Position numbers and translations under genes: made by a program. Of a stretch of 64,000 bases of DNA, positions 50,845-59,820 are shown one piece after another. The stretch lies in the NCBI GenBank assembly GCA_963766765.1, contig CAVYBR010000015.1, forward strand, positions 272,788-336,787, in the 5' to 3' direction. A model generated the notes under the pieces. The model was not told the DNA's origin, made no database searches, and worked only from the letters and a program-made list of their open reading frames with translations. Numbering within the stretch: position 1 is the first letter of the stretch; every line of letters starts with the position of its first letter. Source of the stretch: JACCQS01 sp963766765 (GTDB lineage: Bacteria; Actinomycetota; Actinomycetes; Mycobacteriales; Geodermatophilaceae).

Positions 50845-51825
50845 TCAGCCAGCAGTGAGGAGCCGCGCCTCCAGATCCACGGGAAGCCCGTGCACCGGAC
50901 GATCGGATCGTTGGGGCGGCATCCCGTCCTGCTGAATCCAGGCCCAGGTGTCGGCGACGGTCTCGTCCACCGGCCGGCACACCAGCCCGGTGTCGGCAGC
51001 CAACGATGTGTCGACTTCCAGGAAGCCAGTGAAGTCCCCTGCCTCGGGTACCCAGCACGGAAGGTGACTCCACGGCTGCGCCCCATCGGCTGCCAGCCGC
51101 GCCTCGTCAACCCATACCAATTCGGCATCTGAGCCGGTCACAGCCACGCAGGCGTCGAGCAGCCCAGCGGTGGTGGCGTGTCCTGAGCGGCTCACGACAT
51201 CGACCGGCCCGGTGACGCCGGTCGACAGCGCGGACAGCAGCCACGTCGCCAGGTCGCGGGCGTCGACATATTGCAGCGGACGCTCCGGCCGGCCGGGAGC
51301 GACCACCCGGCCACCGCGCGAGATCCGGTCGAGCCACCAGGGGAGCCTTCCGATGTCCTCGTGCGGACCCAGGATCAGACCCGCCCGCGCGAGCAGAGCC
51401 TTGGGGAAGGCGTCGACGATGCCCAGCTCCGCGCCACGCTTGGCCGCCGCGTACTCATTCGTGTCTGACTCCGGGTCGCCCTCGACCACAGGTGAGCTCT
51501 CGTCAACGTGGCTGCCCCACACGTACACCGAATTCGTGGACACGTATCCGTACCCCTCGACCCGTCCGGCCAGAGCGCGGGCAGCAGTGGTGGCCACCCT
51601 CGGCGCGCCCGCCCAGGTGTCCACGACCAGATCCCATGAATCCTCGCCGAGCGCTCGGGTCAACTCCTCCGCCGACGTCCGGTCGGCGTGCAGGGCACGC
51701 ACGCCGGACGGCAGAGTGCCGGTGACCCCACGGGTCAGCGCAGCGACTTCCCAATCTCGAGCCAGTGCATCGTTGACGACCGCCCGTCCGACGAATCTCG
51801 TTCCACCAAGCACAAGGAGTCTCAT
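50845..51825 (-). CDS. NAD-dependent epimerase/dehydratase family protein
   Basis: A 326-residue extended short-chain dehydrogenase. MRLLVLGGTRFVGRAVV is the dinucleotide fold; the active-site region is YGYVSTNSVYVWG with a later YAAAKRGAE (Tyr-x-x-x-Lys). RPLQYVDARDLATWLL is the conserved substrate-side segment. Proteins of this group often act as reductases on nucleotide-activated or isoprenoid-type substrates; exact substrate unknown. Confidence 0.88.
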   Translation of the reverse strand: MRLLVLGGTRFVGRAVVNDALARDWEVAALTRGVTGTLPSGVRALHADRTSAEELTRALGEDSWDLVVDTWAGAPRVATTAARALAGRVEGYGYVSTNSVYVWGSHVDESSPVVEGDPESDTNEYAAAKRGAELGIVDAFPKALLARAGLILGPHEDIGRLPWWLDRISRGGRVVAPGRPERPLQYVDARDLATWLLSALSTGVTGPVDVVSRSGHATTAGLLDACVAVTGSDAELVWVDEARLAADGAQPWSHLPCWVPEAGDFTGFLEVDTSLAADTGLVCRPVDETVADTWAWIQQDGMPPQRSDRPVHGLPVDLEARLLTAG

Positions 51826-52011
51826 GCCGCCAACTCTTCCGACGGAGTGCGGCCAAAGCCAGTTCGTTCACTCTCGGCACAGAGCCGTCATGGTGCTCGA
51901 CAACCGCGGCCGGGACTGCAGGGCGATACCCGTACGCAAGTCCGTTGCGAGCAAGCGAGAGACTGTCGCCGCCATCCCCGCCAGATCTCGCGCTGGACCC
52001 AGATCCCCCGA

Positions 52012-52947
52012 ATGACAAGGAGTCTCGTGCCCCGAGCCGTGCAGTACGACCGCCATGGCGGCATCGACGTCCTCGACGTGCGTGAGGTACCAAGGCCCGT
52101 TGCCGGCTCCGGTCAGGTCGTGGTGGCAGTGCGCGCCGCTGGGATCAACCCTGGTGAGGCGGCCATCCGCGAGGGTGTGTTCGCGCAGCGGTGGCCCTCG
52201 ACTTTCCCCTCCGGCCAAGGCGCCGACCTAGCCGGCGTGGTCGTCGAACTCGGACCGAACGTGACGGACTGGAAGCTGGGCGATGCGGTCCTGGGCTTCA
52301 CCCATGAACGAGCGAGCCATGCCGAACTCGTCGCCGTCAATGCCGGCGATCTCACCCGCAAGCCGCCGGCACTCTCCTGGGAACAGGCCGGAGCCCTGCA
52401 CGTCGTCGGGGCGACTGCCTGGGCAACGGTCAACGCCCTCGTCCTCTCGCCCACTGACACCGTCGTCGTCACAGCAGCGGCCGGCGGGGTGGGGTCGCTG
52501 GCTGTGCAGCTGGCCAGAAGGACCGGGGCAACGGTCATCGGCCTGGCCGGGCCGGCCAACCACGAATGGCTGCGCGGCTACGGGGTGCTTCCGGTGACCT
52601 ACGGCGGCGGTGTCGCCGAGCGGGTCAAAGCGGCCGCGCCGGACGGGGTCGATGCACTCCTGGACACCCACGGCGGGGGGTACGTGGACCTCGCCCTCTC
52701 CCTTGGCGTGGCGGCGAAGCGGATCAACACGATCATCGACTGGGCGGCGGTCGCCGAGCACGGTGTGCTCAACGTCGGCATGATGGAAGGGTCCAACGCC
52801 GCGGTCCTCGCCGAGCTTGCCGAACTGATCGCCGCCGGTGAAGTCGACCTGCCGATCGCCGGGACGTACGCACTCGACGACGTACGTGCCGCGTACGAGG
52901 AACTGGAACAGCGGCACACCCGCGGCAAGATCGTCCTGGTCCCGTAA
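52012..52947 (+). CDS. Quinone oxidoreductase-like MDR protein
   Basis: A 311-residue medium-chain dehydrogenase without structural or catalytic zinc ligands. AVQYDRHGGIDVLDVREVPR opens the family, VVVAVRAAGINPGEAAIREG is the substrate domain, and VVVTAAAGGVGSLAVQLARR binds NADPH. ATG 52012 is used, but GTG 52027 has AAGGAG five bases upstream and may be the true start (306 residues). The 186-nt gap upstream shows no gene. Confidence 0.9.
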   Translation: MTRSLVPRAVQYDRHGGIDVLDVREVPRPVAGSGQVVVAVRAAGINPGEAAIREGVFAQRWPSTFPSGQGADLAGVVVELGPNVTDWKLGDAVLGFTHERASHAELVAVNAGDLTRKPPALSWEQAGALHVVGATAWATVNALVLSPTDTVVVTAAAGGVGSLAVQLARRTGATVIGLAGPANHEWLRGYGVLPVTYGGGVAERVKAAAPDGVDALLDTHGGGYVDLALSLGVAAKRINTIIDWAAVAEHGVLNVGMMEGSNAAVLAELAELIAAGEVDLPIAGTYALDDVRAAYEELEQRHTRGKIVLVP

Positions 52948-52999
52948 CGGGCCGACTTGACCACCACGCAAAGGTCCTCAACTGGCCTCACACATGACA

Positions 53000-53042
53000 A
53001 TGGTGGGTACGTCACCCAGTTTTCGGGAGACGTACCCACCAT
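53000..53042. terminator. Terminator between convergent genes
   Basis: ATGGTGGGTACGTC (53000-53013) and GACGTACCCACCAT (53029-53042) form a perfect 14-bp stem with a 15-nt loop. It lies between the stops of the quinone reductase-like gene and the facing secreted-protein gene, so it probably serves both. Confidence 0.85.
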
Positions 53043-53072
53043 CGAGTTACGGGGCGCTTGAGCCCCCGCTGC

Positions 53073-53408
53073 CTAGTTCTTCAGCTGCCACGGTCCGCAC
53101 GAGGTCGGGTTGTTGTTGCAGGCGCGGAAGCGATAGGTGTTGAGGTGGCCTTCGTAGCCGCAGTCCGTGCCCGCGTTGACCCATCCCGAGTAGTAGGTCG
53201 TTGTGCCGATTCCGTTCTGCATCTCGGCGCGGACGCTGCGACCGTCGCCGGCGGTGTCGCATACCTTCAGCGTGTTGCCGTTGAACACGGCGTAGCCCCC
53301 ACCGCTCGGCACGAAAGACACAGCGCTCCAGGCGTTCGCCGGCGAGGCTGCGACCAGCATGAAAGCGAACGCGGCCGCAGCTATCAAAAACGTCTTCAGA
53401 GTCTTCAC
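53073..53408 (-). CDS. Small secreted cysteine-containing protein
   Basis: A 111-residue protein with a GTG start after an AGAGGAG ribosome site. The signal peptide KTLKTFLIAAAAFAFML ends at ASPANA (cleavage near residue 26). The mature part of about 85 residues is beta-rich and has four cysteines (KVCDTAG, TDCGYEG, RACNNN, TSCGPW), likely two disulfides. No family is recognised; a small extracellular binding or inhibitor-like protein is possible. Confidence 0.82.
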   Translation of the reverse strand: MKTLKTFLIAAAAFAFMLVAASPANAWSAVSFVPSGGGYAVFNGNTLKVCDTAGDGRSVRAEMQNGIGTTTYYSGWVNAGTDCGYEGHLNTYRFRACNNNPTSCGPWQLKN

Positions 53409-53511
53409 GGAAACTCTCCTCTTGAGGAGGGGCGCGCTGAAGACGCCGATCTGAGGTCTCCATTGGCCGCCCGACGGTCCCCCGCGAGTTCGCGAGTGGC
53501 GTGACGTTACC

Positions 53512-53527
53512 GACCGAACGTTCGGTC
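53512..53527. promoter_or_regulatory. 16-bp palindrome, candidate TetR-type operator
   Basis: GACCGAACGTTCGGTC is a perfect 16-bp palindrome containing ACCGAACGTTCGGT, the form of site used by many TetR-family repressors. It lies in the 305-nt gap between the secreted protein (start 53408) and lon (start 53714), about 100 nt from the former. The binding protein is not identified in the window; the TetR at 18651 prefers a different sequence by inference. Confidence 0.6.
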
Positions 53528-53673
53528 CGTCAACGATGCTTGAAAGCTTGATCATCGCGCCGAAAGGGCTGTCCTGAGGGAATCTCCTCTGGCTGCTCGG
53601 ACCCTGGCTGCTCGACCCTGGATCGATCGCTGTGGGCGAACAGACGTTCGGAACATGTGCACCCTGCCAACGG

Positions 53674-53692
53674 TTGAGTGAGATGGACTCAA
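53674..53692. promoter_or_regulatory. HAIR element (HspR-associated inverted repeat) upstream of lon
   Basis: TTGAGT-N7-ACTCAA, the core of the HAIR consensus CTTGAGT-N7-ACTCAAG, lies 22 nt before the lon ATG. HspR uses HAIR sites to repress heat-shock genes such as dnaK, clpB and lon in actinobacteria. This implies heat-inducible control of lon. Confidence 0.88.
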
Positions 53693-53713
53693 TTCTTGGA
53701 AGGTGACACATCG

Positions 53714-56185
53714 ATGGCCGGACAACTGGCTCTCCCACTCCTGCCGCTGGACGATGCGGTGGTTCTACCCGGCATGGTCGTGCCGATCCCGCTTGGTAAC
53801 GGCGGGGACTCCACGGCGCGCGGCGCGATCGAGGCGGCGAACGCCGCCCACGAATCGGGCCTGACCGGTACCGACTCCGCAGCCGACGACAGCCCCACTG
53901 ACAGCACAATCGACACCGACGACGACAGCCCGGGCAAAGCACGCGTCGTCCTCGTTCCGCGCCTGAACGGCAGGTACGCCTCGGTGGGCACGATCGGCGT
54001 CATCGAGCAGATCGGCCGGCTTCCCGGCGGCGGCGCAGCCGCGGTCGTACGGGCGACCCGTCGCGTACGCATCGGAACCGCCACGACCGGACCCGGCACC
54101 GCGCTCTGGGTCGAGGTCGAGCTGCAGGACAGCCCTGCCCTCGACGATGACACATTCGAGCGCGCGCTCGGCTACCGCGACCTGGTGGTCACGATCCTGC
54201 AGCAGCGCGGCGCCTGGCAGGTCATCGACTCGGTCAAGCAGATGACCGATCCCGAGGCGCTGGCCGATCTCGCCGGGTACGCGCCCTATCTCAGCGACGA
54301 GCAGAAGCTCTGGCTGTTGGAAACTGTTGACCTGGACACCCGGTTGGACAAGCTCATCGAGTGGGCGCGCAAGGAACTCGCCGAGCAGGACGTCGCGGAG
54401 TCGATCCGCAAGGACGTCCAGGACGGCATGGACAAACAACAGCGCGAGTTCCTGCTGCGCCAGCAACTGGCCGCCGTACGCAAGGAACTTGCCGAACTCA
54501 ACGGCAAGCCTGACACCGAGGAAGCCGACTACCGGGCAAAGGTGGAGGCCGCCGAGTTGCCCGAGCATGTGCACAAGGCAGCCATGGCCGAGGTCGACAA
54601 GTTGGAACGCACCTCCGACCAGTCCCCCGAGGTCGGCTGGATCCGTACCTGGCTGGACACCGTGCTCGAGCTTCCCTGGAACACCACGACCGATGACTCG
54701 TATGACGTCGCCGGGGCGCGGGCGATCCTCGACGAGGATCACGCCGGGCTGGATGAGGTGAAAGAGCGGATCACCGAATACCTCGCGGTACGTCGGCGCC
54801 GGGCTGATCGCGGCCTGGGTGTCGTCGGCGGGCGACGCAGTGGAGCGGTCCTGGCCCTGGTCGGACCGCCCGGCGTGGGCAAGACCTCCCTCGGCGAATC
54901 GGTGGCACGGGCCATGGGCCGCAACTTCGTACGGGTCGCCCTCGGTGGCATCCGGGACGAGGCTGAGATCCGCGGTCACCGGAGGACCTACGTCGGCGCG
55001 CTGCCCGGCCGCATCGTGCGGGCCATGCGCGAAGCGGGCTCGATGAACCCGGTCGTGCTGCTGGACGAGATCGACAAGGTCGGCGCCGACTACCGCGGCG
55101 ACCCGACCGCTGCCCTCCTCGAGGTGCTCGACCCGGCGCAAAACCACACGTTCCGCGACCACTACCTCGAAGTCGACCTCGACCTTTCCGACGTGGTGTT
55201 CCTGGCGACCGCCAACGTGTTGGAGTCGATCCCCGGCCCGTTGCTCGACCGGATGGAGCTCGTCTCGCTCGACGGCTACACCGAGGACGAAAAGGTCACA
55301 ATCGCCCGAGAGCACTTGCTGCCTAAGCAGATCGAGCTGGCCGGCTTGACCGCGGACGACGTTCAGTTCACCGACGCCGCACTGCATCAGCTGGCCGGTG
55401 AATACACCCGCGAAGCGGGCGTACGGCAACTCGAGCGGGGACTCGCACGGGTGCTGCGCAAGGTGACAGCGGCGGTCGCCCTGGACCAGGATCTGCTTCC
55501 AGTCCAGGTCGACCTGCCCGAGCTCAAGCGCTACCTAGGCAGCCCGAAGCACACACCGGAATCGGCTGAACGGACCGAAGTGCCCGGCGTGGCAACAGGT
55601 CTGGCCGTCACTGGTGCGGGGGGCGACGTCCTCTTCATCGAGGCATCGCTGGCCGCCAAGGAGACTGGAGCGAGTGGTCTGACCCTCACCGGTCAGCTGG
55701 GTGACGTGATGAAGGAGTCCGCGCAGATCGCGCTGTCCTACCTGCGTTCCGAGGGCAAGCACCTCGCCCTCGATGTGGATGCGTTGTCCGAGCGCGGGAT
55801 CCACCTGCACGTGCCGGCGGGAGCTGTCCCCAAGGACGGTCCGAGCGCTGGCGTCACGATGACCACAGCGTTGGCGTCCCTGCTCTCCGGTCAGCCCGTA
55901 CGCGCGGATGTCGCCATGACCGGTGAGGTCTCGTTGACCGGACGGGTGCTGCCGATCGGTGGCGTGAAGCAGAAGCTGCTCGCCGCCCACCGGGCCGGCA
56001 TCACGACGGTCATCCTGCCGCAACGCAACGAGCCAGACCTCGAGGACGTGCCGGAGTCGGTGCTCTCCGCGCTCACCGTGCACCTGGTCGCCGACGTGCG
56101 GGAAGTTCTGGACCTGGCTCTCGAGCCGTCGCTGGAGTCGGCGCGTGCTGCCCACACGGCGGGAGATCAGCCGGTAGCCGCCTGA
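53714..56185 (+). CDS. lon: ATP-dependent protease Lon
   Basis: An 823-residue Lon protease. The N-terminal substrate domain (LALPLLPLDDAVVLPGMVVP) carries an acidic Ser/Thr/Asp insertion near residues 45-75. Walker A is GPPGVGKTSLGESVA, Walker B VVLLDEIDKVG, sensor region ANVLESIPGPLLDRME. In the peptidase domain the catalytic Ser is in KDGPSAGVTM and the Lys in GGVKQKLLAAHRAGI. The ATG at 53714 has GGAAGGTG upstream, and the HAIR element lies just before it. It degrades misfolded and regulatory proteins in the cytoplasm. Confidence 0.97.
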   Translation: MAGQLALPLLPLDDAVVLPGMVVPIPLGNGGDSTARGAIEAANAAHESGLTGTDSAADDSPTDSTIDTDDDSPGKARVVLVPRLNGRYASVGTIGVIEQIGRLPGGGAAAVVRATRRVRIGTATTGPGTALWVEVELQDSPALDDDTFERALGYRDLVVTILQQRGAWQVIDSVKQMTDPEALADLAGYAPYLSDEQKLWLLETVDLDTRLDKLIEWARKELAEQDVAESIRKDVQDGMDKQQREFLLRQQLAAVRKELAELNGKPDTEEADYRAKVEAAELPEHVHKAAMAEVDKLERTSDQSPEVGWIRTWLDTVLELPWNTTTDDSYDVAGARAILDEDHAGLDEVKERITEYLAVRRRRADRGLGVVGGRRSGAVLALVGPPGVGKTSLGESVARAMGRNFVRVALGGIRDEAEIRGHRRTYVGALPGRIVRAMREAGSMNPVVLLDEIDKVGADYRGDPTAALLEVLDPAQNHTFRDHYLEVDLDLSDVVFLATANVLESIPGPLLDRMELVSLDGYTEDEKVTIAREHLLPKQIELAGLTADDVQFTDAALHQLAGEYTREAGVRQLERGLARVLRKVTAAVALDQDLLPVQVDLPELKRYLGSPKHTPESAERTEVPGVATGLAVTGAGGDVLFIEASLAAKETGASGLTLTGQLGDVMKESAQIALSYLRSEGKHLALDVDALSERGIHLHVPAGAVPKDGPSAGVTMTTALASLLSGQPVRADVAMTGEVSLTGRVLPIGGVKQKLLAAHRAGITTVILPQRNEPDLEDVPESVLSALTVHLVADVREVLDLALEPSLESARAAHTAGDQPVAA

Positions 56186-56198
56186 CCAAAGGTCCCCG

Positions 56199-57754
56199 TC
56201 AGATGTTGGCCGGATAACGGTTGTGGTCGGGGAAGTTGCCGTAGAGGCAGCTCGTTCCCCGGACCCTCGGTGACCGCCTGGACGAGCAGACTCGCCGCCG
56301 ACGAAGCACCCCTCCACGAGCGACCCCGACCCGCCGAAGGTCTCCTCCCGGTCGCCGCGTGAGCGCGGCTTGTTGATGCCCACCTTGAACGCCTGCACCT
56401 CCACGGCCAACCGGGTCGCGTGCTCGGTCGTCGTCGCAGGCGATGCTGGCGACGAGGGAGCCGTTGGAGGCGTTCATCTGCGGCGAGCAGTTCGGCCTCG
56501 GTGTCCACGACGATGATCGTGTCCACCGGGCCGAAGGGCTCCTCGTGCATCAGGCGCGGAGCTCCGGGCGGGGCGAGCAGCGTCGACCGGCGCCACGTAG
56601 GCCGAGGTGTCCTGGCCCTCGATGAACTGGCCGCCGTCGAGACTTGCCCCGATAGAGCGGCACGGCGCCGCGCATCAACGCCTCGTCCACGCCTGCGGCG
56701 AGCTCGCTCGCCTTGGTCGCGCTGATCAGCGGGCCGAAGTCGAGGTCGGGCAGCGGGTCGTCGGCGTCGGACTCCACGGCGAGCGGGTGTCCGAACCGGA
56801 GCCCGGCGGACCACCGGCAGGTAGGTCGTCGAGGAACTCGTCGACAGGCTCGCGCTGCACGACGAACCGCGGGTAGGCCGTGCACCGCTGCTTGCCGTAC
56901 TCGAAGCCCTTCTTCATGTGCGCGGCCGAGCCGTCCCAGTCGGAGAACTCCCAGATGCCCCAGGCGTTGAGCCCCTCCTGCTCGAGCATGTGCCGCTTGC
57001 CGGTGTCCAACAGCGCGGCCGCCACCTTGCCGCCGTTGGACCGTCCGCCGACGAACGCGAGCGCGCCGATCTCGGGTGACCGCACGAGGACGGCAGAAAG
57101 TTCCTCTCCGCCACCGGAAACCAGCTCGGCGGGCAGGCCTTCGCGCGCCATCAGCGCGTGCGCCAAGGTGAGGCAGACAGCACCGCCCTGCGACGGCGTC
57201 TTCGCGATGACCGCGTTCCCGGCCAGCAGTTGCACGAGCTCGGAATGGACCAGGACAGACATCGGGTAGTTCCAGCTGGCGATGTTGCTCACCGGGCCCG
57301 GCAGCGGGCTGCGGCCTTCCAGCATGGAGTCGATCTCTTCGAGGTACCAGCGCACTCCGTCCAGCGCCCGGTCCACATCCGCGCAGGCCAATCGCCAGGG
57401 CTTGCCGATCTCCCAGCACAGCAGCAGCGCCAGGTCGTCGCGGGCGTCGGTCATCGACTCGACGGCCGCATGGACTTTGGCCTTCCGTTCGGCCAGCGGA
57501 ACCTGGCCCCAATCCTTGTGGACTTGGGCCGCATAACGAACTGCTTCGACAGCCTGTTCGGGGCTCAACGTCGGGAGCCCGATCAAGTCACTTCCGTCCA
57601 CCGGACTGATCAAGGGCTCCGGGATTCCGATCGGCTGCCAGGACCCGCCGATCAGGTTGTGCAGCACGTCCGACCCGAACGCTTCTGGGGCGCGATCGCG
57701 GGCTCGGGACAGTACGGACGACCATTCGGTGCCGGGTTTCACGTGCAGCGCCAT
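56199..57754 (-). pseudogene. Aldehyde dehydrogenase-family gene with multiple frameshifts (PaaN-like)
   Basis: From ATG 57754 the first 315 residues read cleanly as an aldehyde dehydrogenase (IGGSWQPIGIPEPLISPVDG, ASWNYPMSVLVHSELVQLLA, GNAVIAKTPSQGG, QRCTAYPRFVVQREP with the catalytic Cys). From about 56810 on, the conserved protein is spread over all three frames: GHPLAVESD, DGGQFIEGQDTSAYVAP, LMHEEPFGPVDTIIVVDTE, NASNGSLVASIACDD, VEVQAFKVGINKPRSRGD, VQAVTEGPG, LYGNFPDHNRYPANI. This needs about seven one- or two-base shifts, near 56810, 56640, 56590, 56480, 56430, 56295 and 56255. The intact gene would be an NAD(P)-dependent dehydrogenase perhaps of phenylacetate-type catabolism. Confidence 0.85.
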
Positions 57755-57807
57755 TGCGACACCCTCTCAGGCGTATGGATCTTGCGGCCCGCCTCCTGGT
57801 CAGCAAC

Positions 57808-59598
57808 TCAGCGTCGAGTCGGTGGTTCGCCCTCGTCGAGTGCTTCCTGCGCAGCTACCGCGTCGTACGCGCACAGGTCGGTGACCGACTCCGCCTCCGG
57901 TGGCACCTCCGTCGGGTCGGCCGAGGGGTCAGTCGGCGCCGTCGTGGTCGGGGGCGCAGTGGTCGGCGGCGCCGGCTGGCCGCTGGCGGCCGGATCAGCC
58001 AACGACGTGGCGACCAGGCTCCGGATCAGGTCATAGTCCGGATCGGCTGAGGTGATGACTGTGTTGTCGAACACGAGTGAGCGAACTTCGGCGTCCTTGA
58101 CCAGGATGCCGAGATCCACAAATGCCGGCAGTACTGAGCGGGGGATGTCGGTGAGCACGATGTCGGGTGCGGTCGCGGCGATCTCCTGGTAGCGACTCAG
58201 CAGGGTGAACGGGTCCGCAGCCGTGATGATGGCCTGCATCGCACACCGCTGCCGCGCCATCCGGGAATAGTCGGAAAGGCCGTACCGTCCCCGCGCGTAC
58301 CAGAGCGCCAGCTCACCTTGCAGCAGTTGGTTGGGTCCCGGTGTCAGGTAGTCGTCCGGGCGTCGGCCGGCGCTGTCGTCCCCGCCGACGGGCACCCATT
58401 CGTTGATGTTGACCGTGATCCCGCCGAGGATGTCGACGAGCTGGCGGAAGCCGTCGAGGTTGATCAGCAGGTAGTAGTCGATGTGCAGACCCAGCGCCTC
58501 GCCGACGCCGAGCTTGAGTGCATCCGCGCCGAGGTTGTCCGTTGGACCCAGGATGTCGGGGTGTTCGGCGGGCACGTTGCGATAGACCGCGTTGAGCAGA
58601 CCCTCGCTCTCCGAGGAACCCTCGAAGCCGTCCGGGTAAGCGTCCTGCAGCGGGCCCTCCGGGAACGGGAGCCGCTCGAGGTTGCGCGGCAGGCTGAACA
58701 GAGTGGTCGCCCCGCTCGCGGTGTCCGTGCTGGCCACGATCACGGTGTCGGTACGGATGCCCTCCCGATCGGGCGCACCGTCCCCGCCGAGGAGCAGTAC
58801 GTTGACCCGCTCCTTGTCCCCGAACGGGTTGCCCGGTTCCTGAGGGATGTCGGTGACGGTGGCGCTCTCGCCGTTGTCGGCGAAGATGGCATCGAGGGTG
58901 TCCCGGGCCAGGAATGCGGCGTTGGCCGCCACCGCCGCCGGTACGGCTATGCCCAGGGACAGCAGTGCCATCACGGCGGCACCCACGATCCGCTGGCCGC
59001 TGCGCAGGCTCCGCGGTCGGAGGAGCACATGTCCGGTGAGGATCACGGCGATCCAGCCGACCCCGAGAACGACGGCCCCCACGCCGAGCACCGTCAGTGC
59101 GCTGGAGTCGACGAGGAGGTGCAGCAGCCTGCGATTGTCGAACTCAACGAGGTAGACAGCACCGCCTACGACGGTCAGGAACACAGCCAACGTGATCATG
59201 CCGAGCGCCCGACGACCCGCCGCCAGATAGGCCAGCCCGGGGAGCAGAGCTCCGAGCACGCTCAAGGTCAGGAAGCGGCCGATCCCGGTTGGCGTGGGCA
59301 TGCGATGTCGGGCACGGGATCCGGCCCGCGGATCGAGCCGGGCCGGAATCTGCGGTCGCTGCGGGTCCGTGCGAGCTCGCGCGGCCCGCGCTGAGAGCGC
59401 ACCGGTCTCCGGAGCGGAGCGACGACCCGAGCCTGCGTCTCGCCGTGGCGGAACGGCTGGTCGGCTCGGTGTCGGTGGCGCTCGCCTCGGCGGAACCGCG
59501 GGCGTGCCGTACGGATCCGGACTTCCGGGCGGAGCTACGGGAGGCAGGTGGGGACGGCGCAATGCGCCAAGCGGTAGCGGTGCGGTATCGCTGCCCAC
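57808..59598 (-). CDS. LytR-CpsA-Psr (LCP) family phosphotransferase
   Basis: A 596-residue membrane protein. A Pro/Arg/Ala-rich cytoplasmic start of about 100 residues is followed by hydrophobic segments (FLTLSVLGALLPGLAYLAAG, MITLAVFLTVVGGAVYLVEF, LTVLGVGAVVLGVGWIAVIL, GAAVMALLSLGIAVPAAVAA). The LCP domain begins RVNVLLLGGDGAPDREGIRT, continues DTVIVASTDTASG, LFSLPRNLERLPFP, and has the polyprenyl-phosphate Arg block ALWYARGRYGLSDYSRMARQ. A Pro/Thr-rich tail ends it. LCP enzymes attach arabinogalactan, teichoic acid or other glycopolymers to peptidoglycan. The GTG at 59598 has a GGAGGGGG ribosome site. Confidence 0.92.
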   Translation of the reverse strand: MGSDTAPLPLGALRRPHLPPVAPPGSPDPYGTPAVPPRRAPPTPSRPAVPPRRDAGSGRRSAPETGALSARAARARTDPQRPQIPARLDPRAGSRARHRMPTPTGIGRFLTLSVLGALLPGLAYLAAGRRALGMITLAVFLTVVGGAVYLVEFDNRRLLHLLVDSSALTVLGVGAVVLGVGWIAVILTGHVLLRPRSLRSGQRIVGAAVMALLSLGIAVPAAVAANAAFLARDTLDAIFADNGESATVTDIPQEPGNPFGDKERVNVLLLGGDGAPDREGIRTDTVIVASTDTASGATTLFSLPRNLERLPFPEGPLQDAYPDGFEGSSESEGLLNAVYRNVPAEHPDILGPTDNLGADALKLGVGEALGLHIDYYLLINLDGFRQLVDILGGITVNINEWVPVGGDDSAGRRPDDYLTPGPNQLLQGELALWYARGRYGLSDYSRMARQRCAMQAIITAADPFTLLSRYQEIAATAPDIVLTDIPRSVLPAFVDLGILVKDAEVRSLVFDNTVITSADPDYDLIRSLVATSLADPAASGQPAPPTTAPPTTTAPTDPSADPTEVPPEAESVTDLCAYDAVAAQEALDEGEPPTRR

Positions 59599-59820
59599 GG
59601 CTGACCCCCTCCACTACCCAAACGCCCGCCCCGCGCCCATGGTTGCATTCGACTCGGCGAGAAGCGCGAAGGCGGCACCACAGTGTGACGTCTGCACCGG
59701 AGCCGTGGTGCCTCTGGGCGCTCATGATCATCCTTGCGGCGTGGGTCATGACTCTCAAGCGTTGCTTGCGACACGCGGCGGTCGGCGCACGTTGGGCAGC
59801 TGCGTCGACCGGCCGAGGGA

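Larger units (their letters stand above)
53409..53713. other. 305-nt control region between the secreted-protein and lon genes
   Basis: No gene is seen. Besides the ACCGAACGTTCGGT palindrome (53512) and the HAIR element (53674), the stretch holds the GTG leader with an AGAGGAG ribosome site for the minus-strand gene. No further repeat or RNA structure stands out. Confidence 0.7.
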
